Assembly (NCBI GenBank): GCA_022008415.1
Contig: JAIRBC010000020.1
Span: 26,433-90,432, forward strand
Direction: 5' to 3'
Length of the DNA stretch: 64,000 bases
From: Cerina litoralis
GTDB taxonomy: Bacteria; Bacteroidota; Bacteroidia; Flavobacteriales; Flavobacteriaceae
Shown here in pieces: positions 44,191 to 53,083 of this stretch. Below the pieces are notes generated by a model. That model had not been told where the DNA came from. It saw only the letters and a program-made list of their open reading frames with translations, and did not search any database. Within the stretch, counting starts at the first letter, position 1. Each line of letters starts with the position of its first letter. Position numbers and translations under genes: made by a program.

Positions 44191-45390
44191 CTAGTCCCTT
44201 ACCTGTCCATCGCCAAATACGTAGTACTTGTTGGTGGTTAATTGTTCCAATCCCAATGGTCCCCGGTGATGGAGTTTATCGGTGCTGATGGCCAATTCGG
44301 CGCCTACGCCCATTTGTCCGCCATCGGTAAAACGGGTTGAGGCGTTGTGGTATACCGCCGCATTGTCTACTTGTTCCATAAACTCCATGGCGGTTGTCTT
44401 GTCCTGGGTCATTATGGTTGCCGAATGCCCTCCGGAATACTTGTTGATTTTGTCTATCGCCTGGTTCATGTCTACCACCGTTCCGATGACCCCTTTCATC
44501 GCCAGAAATTCCTCGTACCAAACGGCTTCGTCCTCGATGACGTTTTCATCGGGTAATATTTTTCTCGTTTTTGTATCGACCAAGAGGGATACTTCCTTCG
44601 CTTTTAGCAGGTCGCCCAAATCCTTGACCCTTTCCCTGTAGTTGGGAAGTTCTTCGTTGATCAGAATTTTATCCAAGGCATTACAAGCCGAAATTTTTTG
44701 GGTCTTGGCATTTAGAATGACCTTTACGGCCTTGTCCCAGTCGGCATTTTTATCCACGTAGAGAAAATTATTGCCTCTACCACTGACGAGGACGGCACAT
44801 TTTGCATGTTCTTTTACAAATGCGATAAGCTTATCTCCGCCCCTGGGGACAATAAGATCCAGTTTTTCGGTAGGGTTTTTAAGGAATTCCTGGGTCTCTG
44901 ATCGGTCCATGGTAAGCAACTGGATCCAATCGCGGTTTAATCCGTTTTTCTCCAAGGCCTCGTGCCAGCATTCTACTAAGGCCTTATTGCTGTACAAAGC
45001 TTCCTTCCCTCCCTTGAGAAGAATTTTGTTATTGGCCTTAAAAGCGAGTACTGCGGCTTCTATGGTAACATCGGGCCTGGATTCGTAAATGATCATGATG
45101 GTTCCGAAAGGGGCAGTTTTGTTTACTACCATCAATCCGTTTTCCAGGGTTCTGGAAGTTTTTACCTGACCGATGGGATCCTCTTGTTCCCTAACTTCCT
45201 TTACGGACGTGATCATACTATCCACTTTTTTATCGTCCACAATTAGCCTGTCGTACATGGCCCGGTCATCCTTATCAAAAAGGTCTAGGTCTTTATTGTT
45301 GGCGTTTAAAATGGCCTTGCGATCACGGTCCAAGATCTCGATCATGGTTTGCAATACGCTGTTTTTAAGTTTTGTATCTAAAAGTTTCAT
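44191..45390 (-). CDS. proA: Glutamate-5-semialdehyde dehydrogenase (gamma-glutamyl phosphate reductase)
   Basis: 399 residues. ALDH-like fold with FGTIMIIYESRPDVTIEAA, GGKEALYSN, LIVPRGGDKL and the catalytic Cys in TQKISACNALDKIL. The C-terminus has NASTRFTDGGQMGVGAELAIST and the HHRGPLGLEQLTTNKY signature. It reduces gamma-glutamyl phosphate to the semialdehyde in proline synthesis. Last gene of the proC-proB-proA operon, 41 bases after proB. Confidence 0.96.
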   Translation of the reverse strand: MKLLDTKLKNSVLQTMIEILDRDRKAILNANNKDLDLFDKDDRAMYDRLIVDDKKVDSMITSVKEVREQEDPIGQVKTSRTLENGLMVVNKTAPFGTIMIIYESRPDVTIEAAVLAFKANNKILLKGGKEALYSNKALVECWHEALEKNGLNRDWIQLLTMDRSETQEFLKNPTEKLDLIVPRGGDKLIAFVKEHAKCAVLVSGRGNNFLYVDKNADWDKAVKVILNAKTQKISACNALDKILINEELPNYRERVKDLGDLLKAKEVSLLVDTKTRKILPDENVIEDEAVWYEEFLAMKGVIGTVVDMNQAIDKINKYSGGHSATIMTQDKTTAMEFMEQVDNAAVYHNASTRFTDGGQMGVGAELAISTDKLHHRGPLGLEQLTTNKYYVFGDGQVRD

Positions 45391-45431
45391 TATTTGTCTT
45401 TTGTCTATTGTTATGTCAAAAATACTATAAA

Positions 45432-46202
45432 TCAGATTGAAATTTTTGTCCCGACATTCTTTCCTTCTATAATATCCAAGATGACTCGATCCCTACGACC
45501 ATTGGCAATAAAAGTGGGTATATTCTTGGCAGCGGTCTCCTTGGCAATACTCAATTTAGAACCCATGCCTCCCCGACCTACGGCTTCACCTTTATCCGTT
45601 TTTTGAATGTACTTTTCTACATTTTGGTTTACCGCGACATTTTTTATTATTTCCGTATTGTCATCCTCTGGGTTACCCGTGTATAGCCCATCGATATCGG
45701 TAAGAATAATAAATTTGTCCGCTTGGATCAACTCGGCTACCAAACTGGCGAGTTCGTCATTGTCGGAGAACATCGATTTGGTCACCGAAACGGCATCGTC
45801 TTCATTGGCGATGGGGATTACCCCTTCGGTGAGCAGTCCCTCATAGCATTTTATCATATTGTCCCTGTGTACACCGGGATTAAAATCCCTTTTAGTGGCC
45901 AAGACCTGTGCGCACTTGAGTCCGTAGTCGTTAAAAATGTTGTAGTATAGTCGCATCATCCTTGGCTGTCCTATGGCAGAATACACTTGCCTTCTTTGCG
46001 ACTGGTCTGCGATATGGCTTTCGCCCAGGACCTCTTTTCCGGCGTTCACCGAACCGGAGGAAACCAACACGGTTATAATATCCCGATCGTACAGTTCCGC
46101 GATTTGCTGTACCAAATTTCGCAGTACCGGCCTTACGATCTTATTGTTTTTATTGGTCATTACGTTCGTGCCAACCTTGATGACTATTCGTTGCTTGTAC
46201 AT
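45432..46202 (-). CDS. proB: Glutamate 5-kinase (short form without PUA domain)
   Basis: 256 residues, amino acid kinase fold only: RIVIKVGTNVMT, VLVSSGSVNAGKEVLG, IANEDDAVSV, DNDELASLVAELIQADKFIILTDIDGLY and GRGGMGSKLSIAKETA. The C-terminal PUA domain found in E. coli ProB is absent, as is usual in many Bacteroidota. It phosphorylates glutamate as the first step to proline. Located 43 bases after proC. Confidence 0.95.
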   Translation of the reverse strand: MYKQRIVIKVGTNVMTNKNNKIVRPVLRNLVQQIAELYDRDIITVLVSSGSVNAGKEVLGESHIADQSQRRQVYSAIGQPRMMRLYYNIFNDYGLKCAQVLATKRDFNPGVHRDNMIKCYEGLLTEGVIPIANEDDAVSVTKSMFSDNDELASLVAELIQADKFIILTDIDGLYTGNPEDDNTEIIKNVAVNQNVEKYIQKTDKGEAVGRGGMGSKLSIAKETAAKNIPTFIANGRRDRVILDIIEGKNVGTKISI

Positions 46203-46245
46203 GCCTAAGTTTTTATATTTCGTCCCCGCTAGGGCGGGAATCCCC

Positions 46246-47052
46246 TTATTTTTCTTTGCCCAGCTCTATAGCGCGGTTAAATGCCGCGTAGGCCGCTTCT
46301 TTAATTAGTTCCTTGACGTTATTGTCTTCCATGGAATCCAGGGCCGCCCTGGTGGTCCCGCCCTTAGAGGCCACTTTTTCCATCCACTTGTTTGGGGAAA
46401 GGTCGGATTGGTTAAAAAGTTCCACTGCACCTTCAAAAGTGTGGCTGACCAATAATTTGGAGTCGTTGGCGGAAAATCCCATTTTTAGTGCGGCCTCCAT
46501 CATACTTTGCATAAAATAGAACACGTATGCGGGACCACTGCCCGAGATTCCGGTAGAGGCATCAATATATTTTTCACTACTCACCTTAAGGGACTTTCCT
46601 GTGGTATCCAATAAATTCTCAATGGTGAGTAATTCTATTCGGGATACGGCATCCGACGCAGTATAGGAGGTTACCCCCTTCCCCACCTGTGCCGGTAGGT
46701 TGGGCATGGCCCGTACAACTTTTTGGAGCCCTAGGCCCTCCTGCAGGGTAGCAATGGTTACGCCGGCCATGATAGAGATGGCTATTTGCCCCTGTTTGGC
46801 CAAGGGTTTTATTTTTTGGAAGAGATCTTCGCTGTGATAAGGTTTTACCGCAAAAAAGATTAAATCTGCGAGGGGAACGCAATCTTCCAAACGATCGTAG
46901 ACATCAAATTGTGAAATCTTTTTTAGGGATTGGAGCTTTTCGGGGGAATTGTCCAGAATCATTAAGTTTCTCTTGTTTAGAAGCTTAGATTTGGACATGG
47001 CCTGGGCGTATATCAGACCCATGTTTCCGGCGCCTATTACTAATACTTTCAT
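46246..47052 (-). CDS. proC: Pyrroline-5-carboxylate reductase
   Basis: 268 residues. The NAD(P) loop KVLVIGAGNMGLIYAQAM opens the protein; FFAVKPYHSEDL and the C-terminal signature GISGSGPAYVFYFMQSMMEAALKMGF and VASKGGTTRAALDSM are classical. It makes proline from P5C. It is the first gene of the operon, so all three proline enzymes come from one transcript. Confidence 0.96.
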   Translation of the reverse strand: MKVLVIGAGNMGLIYAQAMSKSKLLNKRNLMILDNSPEKLQSLKKISQFDVYDRLEDCVPLADLIFFAVKPYHSEDLFQKIKPLAKQGQIAISIMAGVTIATLQEGLGLQKVVRAMPNLPAQVGKGVTSYTASDAVSRIELLTIENLLDTTGKSLKVSSEKYIDASTGISGSGPAYVFYFMQSMMEAALKMGFSANDSKLLVSHTFEGAVELFNQSDLSPNKWMEKVASKGGTTRAALDSMEDNNVKELIKEAAYAAFNRAIELGKEK

Positions 47053-47321
47053 TTAGGTTATTTTGGGTTTAAAGGCCACAATTGTACAAGAACCATGCAG
47101 GACTTGGAAAATGGGTATAGAGTTTATCTTGGTCATTCTTATTACTATAGATATTATCGATAAACCTCTGTCAAGGCTTGCTATAGGTAGTTTGGCACTA
47201 TAATACCGTTTGGGGAATGTGGCCTATTTAGGAAAAAGGAGAAAATCTTAAAGTGAAGGCACCTGACAGTAACGTAATATTTCTCAATAAACATGACATT
47301 TTGGAATGGGCAAGAATGTTT

Positions 47322-47957
47322 TTAAGGGGTAAAAATATGGCTTCTTATGGCGTAAAGTACCAATCCTATCCGATTGTTAATTTTTAATTTTTCATAAATG
47401 GCATCCCGATATCCCTCAATGGTCTTTGTGCTTAGATACATGGTGTCCGCAATTTCCTTATATGTTTTTTCGGTACAGGCCAATTTAATAAACTCCATTT
47501 CCCGCTCTTTTAATTGGGTTTCCCTAGATTCATTGTTTAGCTGGTCGATCAATAATTTAGTCACTGTATTGGTATGGTAATACCCGTTTTCAATGACTTG
47601 TAATAAGGCCTCTTCCAGAATTTCCTTTTTGGTATCCTTCATTAAATATCCTTTCGCCCCAGCCCGTAACATTTGCAAAATAGTATCTTCGTTGACTTCG
47701 ATGGACAAGGCCAGTACTTTTATTCTTGGATATGTGGCGTTAAGTATTTTGGTGGTTTCGATACCGTTTAGGATGGGCATGTTAATATCCATGAGGACTA
47801 CCTCTGGCTTTTCTTCGTTACGCTTAAGGTAATCCAGGAGCTCTTGCCCATTTTTACAACAATACAGGGTTCTAAAGTTGTCAAAACCATCAACCAGCCC
47901 TCCGATGGCTTGGGTCAGCAATATATGGTCATCAACTATCGCAACGGTGTGTTCCAT
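47322..47957 (-). CDS. NarL/FixJ-type two-component response regulator
   Basis: 211 residues from ATG 47957; an upstream extension to 48038 has no receiver homology. The receiver domain has IVDDH, the phospho-acceptor Asp in VVLMDINMPILNG, and the conserved Lys in KGYLMKDT. The C-terminal LuxR-type HTH is LKEREMEFIKLACTEKTYKEIADTMYLSTKTIEGYRD. Partner of the histidine kinase encoded 90 bases upstream. Targets are unknown. Confidence 0.93.
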   Translation of the reverse strand: MEHTVAIVDDHILLTQAIGGLVDGFDNFRTLYCCKNGQELLDYLKRNEEKPEVVLMDINMPILNGIETTKILNATYPRIKVLALSIEVNEDTILQMLRAGAKGYLMKDTKKEILEEALLQVIENGYYHTNTVTKLLIDQLNNESRETQLKEREMEFIKLACTEKTYKEIADTMYLSTKTIEGYRDAIYEKLKINNRIGLVLYAIRSHIFTP

Positions 47958-48047
47958 AAACCTAAAGATAATAATTACTTTTGGCTTAAATGAAAATTTT
48001 ATGTTGTCCTCGGGCATGGGAGGTCCTAGTAGGAGCATAATTAAATT

Positions 48048-48800
48048 TCAATAAAAGGAATACTCCAGTCGAAGTGAAGTGCCCTGGTCCCTGATAGAAG
48101 AAATGTCTAATTTGGCGTGGATAAGTTGGGCCCTGCTTTTCATGTTTTTAAGGCCGATACCTGAAAAATTTGAACTGTCCAAAAATCCGACGCCATCATC
48201 CTTGGCAAAGATTTGAAGTCGGTTGCCACTATAGTGAAACGCTACATTTAGGTGGGTAGCTTTCGAGTGCTTAATGGTGTTGGAAAAAAATTCCTGCAAA
48301 ATTCGAAAGAGTATAATTTCTTTTTTGGAATCTATTTTTTTGGGAAGTCCTTCCACGGCAAAGGTAGAGGTGATAAAATTGAGCCTGTTGAACCTTGCGA
48401 TCTCCATTTCTACGGCCTGTGGCAGTGTAAGGCTTTTAAGGGCCTCCGGATTAATAAGTTTAGAAAGGGTTCTTAGCTCATGGAGCGCTGTACCAATGGT
48501 CTTAGCTGCCTCGTCGATGTTTTTAAGATCGTCTTGGCAAGATTGAACCTGGATTTTGGCCAAGGTCATCAATTGGCCAATATTATCGTGTAGTTCCCAA
48601 CTTATGTTCCGCAGCGTCTCCTCCCTAATTTCTATTTGGCTTTCTGCCAATTCCTTTTCGAACTTTTCCTTTGTTTTGGCCTGTTCTTCCAGCAACTTGT
48701 TCTTTCGCTTTACAAATATGGTAAACAAAACAATAATCACTACGACAAGGACCAACAGGATAAGAACGGATATTAGTCCCGCAACCTCCTTTTCATCCAT
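48048..48800 (-). CDS. Membrane-bound histidine kinase (HisKA_3, NarX-like core)
   Basis: 250 residues from ATG 48800. One N-terminal transmembrane segment (about 6-30), then a coiled coil rich in K/E, the phospho-acceptor ISWELHDNIGQLMTLAKIQV, and a HATPase domain with the N-box-like FFSNTIKHSKATHLNV and G-boxes FAKDDGVGF and GIGLKNMKSRA. There is no extracellular sensor of its own, so input may come from the neighbouring membrane protein. The start lies 28 bases inside the upstream gene. Confidence 0.9.
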   Translation of the reverse strand: MDEKEVAGLISVLILLVLVVVIIVLFTIFVKRKNKLLEEQAKTKEKFEKELAESQIEIREETLRNISWELHDNIGQLMTLAKIQVQSCQDDLKNIDEAAKTIGTALHELRTLSKLINPEALKSLTLPQAVEMEIARFNRLNFITSTFAVEGLPKKIDSKKEIILFRILQEFFSNTIKHSKATHLNVAFHYSGNRLQIFAKDDGVGFLDSSNFSGIGLKNMKSRAQLIHAKLDISSIRDQGTSLRLEYSFY

Positions 48801-49468
48801 AAAAACCCAGTTATAAAACACCCGTACATAATAACAATCAAAATAAGGTGTACCCTTCGCAAATTCATGTAGACATCGACGTTTTCAATTGCAAAGAAGT
48901 ATCTCGTTAACTTTATTGGAATGTATCCTACATAAAACAGCAATAGCCCTATACTGATCCAAAACAATAAATCTTCCTTGACATATAAGATTTTAGAACT
49001 TCCCAATATTTCAATAAAATACAGAATTATACAGCATATCAACAATACCGCACCAACAACATAGGAATAAAGCTGGGGTTCGATCACCAAATTTTGGAGG
49101 AACGGATTAACCAAGCTCGTAACCATAAATACAACACTCCCGATTGCAATGGATTTCCTATGTATTTTCTTCTCCAGGTAGGACCAAAAGATATAATAAA
49201 AATACAAAAAGAACACCACATTGTAGATATTGTAGATGACGATGTTATAATTGGAATACATATCCTGGAAGCTCAAGGAGTATATTGTGGAATCTGCGAC
49301 TATCTCCCCCAACAGTTCGTTTAAGAAGGTATAGAGTAGGAGAACCGGCAAAAATTTCAAGGAGGTGTCGTAGTATTTGGAATATTTCCACAGGGAAATT
49401 AGGAAGGTAGCGCCATATAGAGGTATATAGCAATTTTCCAAAAAGGCATCCAGGATTTGAAAATTCAT
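48773..49468 (-). CDS. Multi-pass membrane protein of unknown function in the two-component operon
   Basis: 231 residues with about six to seven hydrophobic segments, for example IPLYGATFLISLW, FLPVLLLYTFLNELLGEIV, VVFFLYFYYIFW, AVLLICCIILYFIEIL, LLFWISIGLLLFYVGYIPIKL and LILIVIMYGCFITGFLW. I recognise no named family. Overlap with the kinase gene suggests translational coupling and a sensory role. It starts 42 bases after the upstream lipoprotein-like gene. Confidence 0.75.
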   Translation of the reverse strand: MNFQILDAFLENCYIPLYGATFLISLWKYSKYYDTSLKFLPVLLLYTFLNELLGEIVADSTIYSLSFQDMYSNYNIVIYNIYNVVFFLYFYYIFWSYLEKKIHRKSIAIGSVVFMVTSLVNPFLQNLVIEPQLYSYVVGAVLLICCIILYFIEILGSSKILYVKEDLLFWISIGLLLFYVGYIPIKLTRYFFAIENVDVYMNLRRVHLILIVIMYGCFITGFLWMKRRLRD

Positions 49469-49510
49469 AAAAGATCTGATCTTTCACCGAGGTGGTTAAC
49501 CACGTCATGT

Positions 49511-50197
49511 TTAAAAATCCGTTTTTTTACGTGGTGGTGGTATCATGCTGCCTTCATTTAAAATAAGGCTCTCCTCTGCAAAATAAGGGCTGGGAGCCGT
49601 GTTGGGAACAAAGGAGGCATAAGACTGGGTGCCAGAACCCACATTCCCCATTTTTTGCCCAGGGTCTTGGGGAAAGCGCTCCGTAATAAGCAGTGCTTCC
49701 TTTTTGCCATCCTTTCCTTGATTGATGTAAAAGCCGTAATCATCTGCTCCTTTTTTTAGGGTGGGTAAAATGAGAAAGGTGTTTTTTCTAGGATATTTTA
49801 CCGCCCTGCCGTCTTCAAATTTTTCCTTCTCGGGATAATTGCCAAAATAAATACGCAACTTGGAAATTTTTACATTGGCGGCTTTGGCTTCGTGCTCAAT
49901 AAAGGCCAAATATTGTTTAATGGTTTCATAGTCGTATTCCCCGTATCGCGAAGCATCAAAAGATTCTTGTCCTTCCCGGGATTCATATTCCTCAATGAGG
50001 TTCACTCTGCGTTCCGTGTAGTTGTCGAACAGTTCTTTGGCCTGGCCTAAGGTTATAATCTGTTCCGGGGCACCCCGATAGTCCTGATTATCATCTGTTT
50101 TACCTTCATCTTTTACAACGGGTTTACAGGCAGTGTAAACCAAGATGGCGAGCGTAACACAAAATAATACAATGAGAATTTTTTTAAGTATTTCCAT
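49511..50197 (-). CDS. Hypothetical envelope protein, first gene of the two-component operon
   Basis: 228 residues. An N-terminal hydrophobic segment (about 5-22) ends in VYTAC, a possible lipobox. The soluble part is charged, with a helical region AKELFDNYTERRVNLIEEYESR and ISKLRIYFGNYPEK. The C-terminal tail is rich in Pro/Ser and ends PPPRKKTDF. No family recognised. It may be the external partner of the kinase system. Confidence 0.7.
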   Translation of the reverse strand: MEILKKILIVLFCVTLAILVYTACKPVVKDEGKTDDNQDYRGAPEQIITLGQAKELFDNYTERRVNLIEEYESREGQESFDASRYGEYDYETIKQYLAFIEHEAKAANVKISKLRIYFGNYPEKEKFEDGRAVKYPRKNTFLILPTLKKGADDYGFYINQGKDGKKEALLITERFPQDPGQKMGNVGSGTQSYASFVPNTAPSPYFAEESLILNEGSMIPPPRKKTDF

Positions 50198-50406
50198 GGT
50201 TATTGTTTTTGAGGTTTTTATAAAATTAGTAATATTTCCAGTGCAATTGATGATGTGAGTTTTAGCACGAGTACCATATTTTTCATAAGATTCTCATAAT
50301 CAATGATATAAACACTAATAAATACAAATTTAGGGGGGGAAATCCCTGGAAAAAGGGGTAAATACCCCTTGCCATAGGGGAAGTTTGACTACTTTTTGGA
50401 AAACAA

Positions 50407-50439
50407 AAAATCCCAAGAGTTTTGAACCCTTGGGATTTT
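50407..50439 (-). terminator. Intrinsic terminator after rho
   Basis: AAAATCCCAAG (50407-50417) and CTTGGGATTTT (50429-50439) pair perfectly over 11 bases. On the minus strand TTTTTTGTTTT follows. It sits 33 bases beyond the rho stop. A second small hairpin, CCCG-atactt-CGGG, lies between the two. Confidence 0.8.
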
Positions 50440-50471
50440 GGTCCCGATACTTCGGGAAGGATTGGGGATTT

Positions 50472-52106
50472 TTACTGACTCATCGTCATCAAAAACTCTT
50501 CGTTGTTTTTGGTCTGTTTTATACGTTGCTCTATAAATTCCATCGCTTCCACAGGATTCATATCTGCCAAGTATTTTCTCAAAATCCACATTCGCTGTAT
50601 CGTGTTTTCGTCCAATAATAGGTCGTCCCTACGGGTACTGGAAGAAGTGAGGTCTATGGCGGGGAATATTCTTCGGTTAGATATTTTGCGATCTAATTGT
50701 AGTTCCATATTGCCGGTACCTTTAAATTCCTCGAAAATCACTTCATCCATTTTGGATCCGGTCTCGGTAAGAGCGGTAGCTATGATAGACAGTGAACCAC
50801 CGTTCTCTATATTTCTGGCGGCACCAAAGAAGCGTTTGGGCTTATGGAGTGCATTGGCATCTACACCTCCGCTCAAGACCTTACCAGATGCTGGCTGCAC
50901 GGTGTTATAAGCACGGGCAAGTCGGGTAATGGAATCCAAAAGTATTACGACATCATGGCCGCATTCCACCAATCGTTTTGCCTTTTCAAGGACAATGTTG
51001 GCCACTCGTACGTGCTCTGTTGCTTCCTTGTCAAATGTCGATGCCACTACTTCGCCCCGAACGTTGCGCTGCATATCGGTTACTTCTTCGGGCCGCTCAT
51101 CGATCAACAGGATTATTTGGTAAACTTCCGGATGATTGGCGGCAATGCCATTGGCAATATCCTTAAGAAGCATGGTCTTACCCGTTTTTGGTTGGGCTAC
51201 GATCATTCCTCTTTGTCCTTTCCCAATTGGGGAGAAAAGATCTATAATTCTCGTGGAAATATTGCTCTGGCGTTCCGCAAGTCTAAATTTTTCACGTGGA
51301 AACAATGGGGTTAGGTGTTCAAACGAAACCCGGTCACGTACCACCTGTGGGTCCAAACCATTAATTTTATTTACCTTGATCAACGGAAAGTACTTTTCCC
51401 CTTCCTTGGGCGGGCGTACGTTTCCAAGAACGGTGTCTCCCGTCTTTAGTCCAAAAAGACGGATTTGGGATTGGGAAACATAAATATCGTCCGGAGAGGA
51501 TAGATAGTTGTAGTCCGATGAACGCAAGAATCCATAACCATCCTGCATGATGTCTAACACCCCTTCGCTTTCAATAATACTATCAAACTCAAATTCGGGC
51601 TCCTTGTACCTGTTTTTTAAGTCTTTGTCAAAATTGCTATTGCCCTTGTCCTGACCGTTTTTCTGGTGGTGGGAACCTTTCTTTTGGCCTTGGTTTTTGT
51701 GCTGGGGGTTACTTTTGGAATGATCTTTCTTGGGATTGTTGGTGTTTTGCGAATTGTTTTGCGATTGATGTGGTTGTGGTTTGTTTTCCGCAATTAATTC
51801 CTTTTCTTTCGACCCTTTTTTTGAATCTGCATATTTAGATGCGGGGTCGTTTTGGGGCTTATGGCTCTGTTTCGGAGTGCTTTTGTCTCTTTCTACCCTT
51901 GCTCGCCTCGGTTTGGGCTGCTCCTTTTTATCTGGTTTTTCCTCTGCGATTTTCGCTACCACCTTTGGCGTTGCAGCTTGAACATCCAAAATTTGATAGA
52001 CCAAATCTAATTTTTTTAAGGTCTTGTATTTGGAAACATTGAGGGTTTTAGCTATTTCCTGAAGCTCAGGAAGCTTTTTTGATTTTAAATCTGAAATCTC
52101 AAACAT
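50472..52106 (-). CDS. rho: Transcription termination factor Rho with long disordered insert
   Basis: 544 residues, about 125 longer than E. coli Rho. Rho_N-like helices at 1-45 ([25 protein letters not shown]), then a low-complexity insert (about 60-165) rich in Lys, Gln, Asn, Pro, Ser and His. The RNA-binding OB fold has [21 protein letters not shown]. The ATPase shows Walker A PKTGKT in [15 protein letters not shown], and [15 protein letters not shown]. It is a hexameric RNA helicase that ends transcription. Disordered inserts at this position are characteristic of Bacteroidota and, in Bacteroides, have been linked to condensate formation. Confidence 0.96.
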   Translation of the reverse strand: MFEISDLKSKKLPELQEIAKTLNVSKYKTLKKLDLVYQILDVQAATPKVVAKIAEEKPDKKEQPKPRRARVERDKSTPKQSHKPQNDPASKYADSKKGSKEKELIAENKPQPHQSQNNSQNTNNPKKDHSKSNPQHKNQGQKKGSHHQKNGQDKGNSNFDKDLKNRYKEPEFEFDSIIESEGVLDIMQDGYGFLRSSDYNYLSSPDDIYVSQSQIRLFGLKTGDTVLGNVRPPKEGEKYFPLIKVNKINGLDPQVVRDRVSFEHLTPLFPREKFRLAERQSNISTRIIDLFSPIGKGQRGMIVAQPKTGKTMLLKDIANGIAANHPEVYQIILLIDERPEEVTDMQRNVRGEVVASTFDKEATEHVRVANIVLEKAKRLVECGHDVVILLDSITRLARAYNTVQPASGKVLSGGVDANALHKPKRFFGAARNIENGGSLSIIATALTETGSKMDEVIFEEFKGTGNMELQLDRKISNRRIFPAIDLTSSSTRRDDLLLDENTIQRMWILRKYLADMNPVEAMEFIEQRIKQTKNNEEFLMTMSQ

Positions 52107-52354
52107 TAAGTTTATGGATAAGTTATACTAGTAATCGTATTTTGAAGTATGTATTCTCTTGGGTATTTGCTTTGGGAATGGAATCCCTATCGGTAAGCGA
52201 TATAGCTAATATCGGCACAATATTACAAATTTATTTTCAATAATGCATGGATTTCTCCCCAAATTATTTAATACAAGAACTATACTAGATCGAGAATACA
52301 GGAACAATACCCATAATTTTTAATAAATTCTTCGCAAAGTTTTAAAAAGACTTC

Positions 52355-52458
52355 TATTTTTGCATTGAAGTTATTTGAAACTTTCGCTTTGTGCCGGGAA
52401 TGAAGGCTTCCCGTCCGTATCAGTTCGGACGGATTGGGAAATGAATTAGGTTTTTTGA
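52355..52458 (+). ncRNA. Promoter-like core followed by structured segment, possible small RNA
   Basis: TATTTTTGC (52355-52363) matches the Bacteroidota -7 core. Downstream are two mutually exclusive pairings, GGGAA with TTCCC and TTCCC with the later GGGAA, around a perfect 7-bp hairpin CCGTCCG-TATCAGTT-CGGACGG, then a run of T. It may be a short transcript or a degraded palindromic repeat. The rest of 52107-52576 is the rho and DUF4293 upstream region without a gene. Confidence 0.25.
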
Positions 52459-52531
52459 TAGCCGATCTAAGGGTATGGTCATCAAAAATAGCAAAATCGG
52501 GGTCCAAGATGTGTTCCGGCGGTTCGGGATG

Positions 52532-52561
52532 TTGGCAAAAGAAAAAATTGGAATAACTTTA
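52532..52561 (+). promoter_or_regulatory. Promoter of the DUF4293 gene
   Basis: TTG (52532-52534), a 19-base spacer and TAACTTTA (52554-52561) fit the Bacteroidota consensus TTG-N17-23-TAnnTTTG with one mismatch. Transcription would start near 52568, just before ATG 52577, which supports that start. Confidence 0.6.
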
Positions 52562-52576
52562 TAATTGTCGTTGACT

Positions 52577-52987
52577 ATGATTCAAAGGATCCAGACCATA
52601 TATCTAATAGTAGTTATCCTGTTATCGGGGGTACTGCCGTTTTGGATTAATCTCTGGTCCGATAATCAAGGTCGTCCAATTTTTGCCCAAAAGGAAGTTT
52701 TGGTGTCCGCCGTTTTTTTTAGTTCGGCTTTTTTGGCCGCTGCGGCCATCAGTTTATACAAGCATAGAAAAAATCAATTTGTTATAAACAGATTGAACAT
52801 TATACTAAATCTTTTTTTACTGGGATTTTTCGTTTATCGATCGCTAAATTTATCTGGAGAAAGTAATATTTCGGAGAAGGGTATTGGGATGCTGATTCCT
52901 GTATTTTCTATCGTTTTTTTGGTCCTTGCCAATAGGGCCATAAAGAAGGATGAGGATCTTGTAAAATCTGTTGATCGTCTGCGTTAA
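52577..52987 (+). CDS. DUF4293 family membrane protein
   Basis: 136 residues from ATG 52577 (MIQRIQTIYLIVVILLSGVLPFW, the family's usual opening); the TTG 12 bases upstream is less likely given the promoter. Four transmembrane segments are predicted. Function unknown; it is commonly found divergent from rho in Flavobacteria, as here. A strong terminator follows. Confidence 0.85.
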   Translation: MIQRIQTIYLIVVILLSGVLPFWINLWSDNQGRPIFAQKEVLVSAVFFSSAFLAAAAISLYKHRKNQFVINRLNIILNLFLLGFFVYRSLNLSGESNISEKGIGMLIPVFSIVFLVLANRAIKKDEDLVKSVDRLR

Positions 52988-53015
52988 ACCAATCATCTTA
53001 GTAGTAAGTGTGCGT

Positions 53016-53048
53016 AAGGCCCCAACGGAAGCGTTGGGGCCTTTTTTT
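53016..53048 (+). terminator. Strong intrinsic terminator after DUF4293
   Basis: A perfect 12-bp stem AAGGCCCCAACG-GAAG-CGTTGGGGCCTT (53016-53043) runs into seven T residues. Confidence 0.92.
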
Positions 53049-53083
53049 CTGGATACCGTTTTGGGATGGAAACTTCAATACGC

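Noticed and set aside
52280..52507. 75-codon minus-strand frame upstream of rho
   Set aside because: It crosses a hairpin-rich non-coding segment, has no recognisable family and no start context. I treat it as chance.
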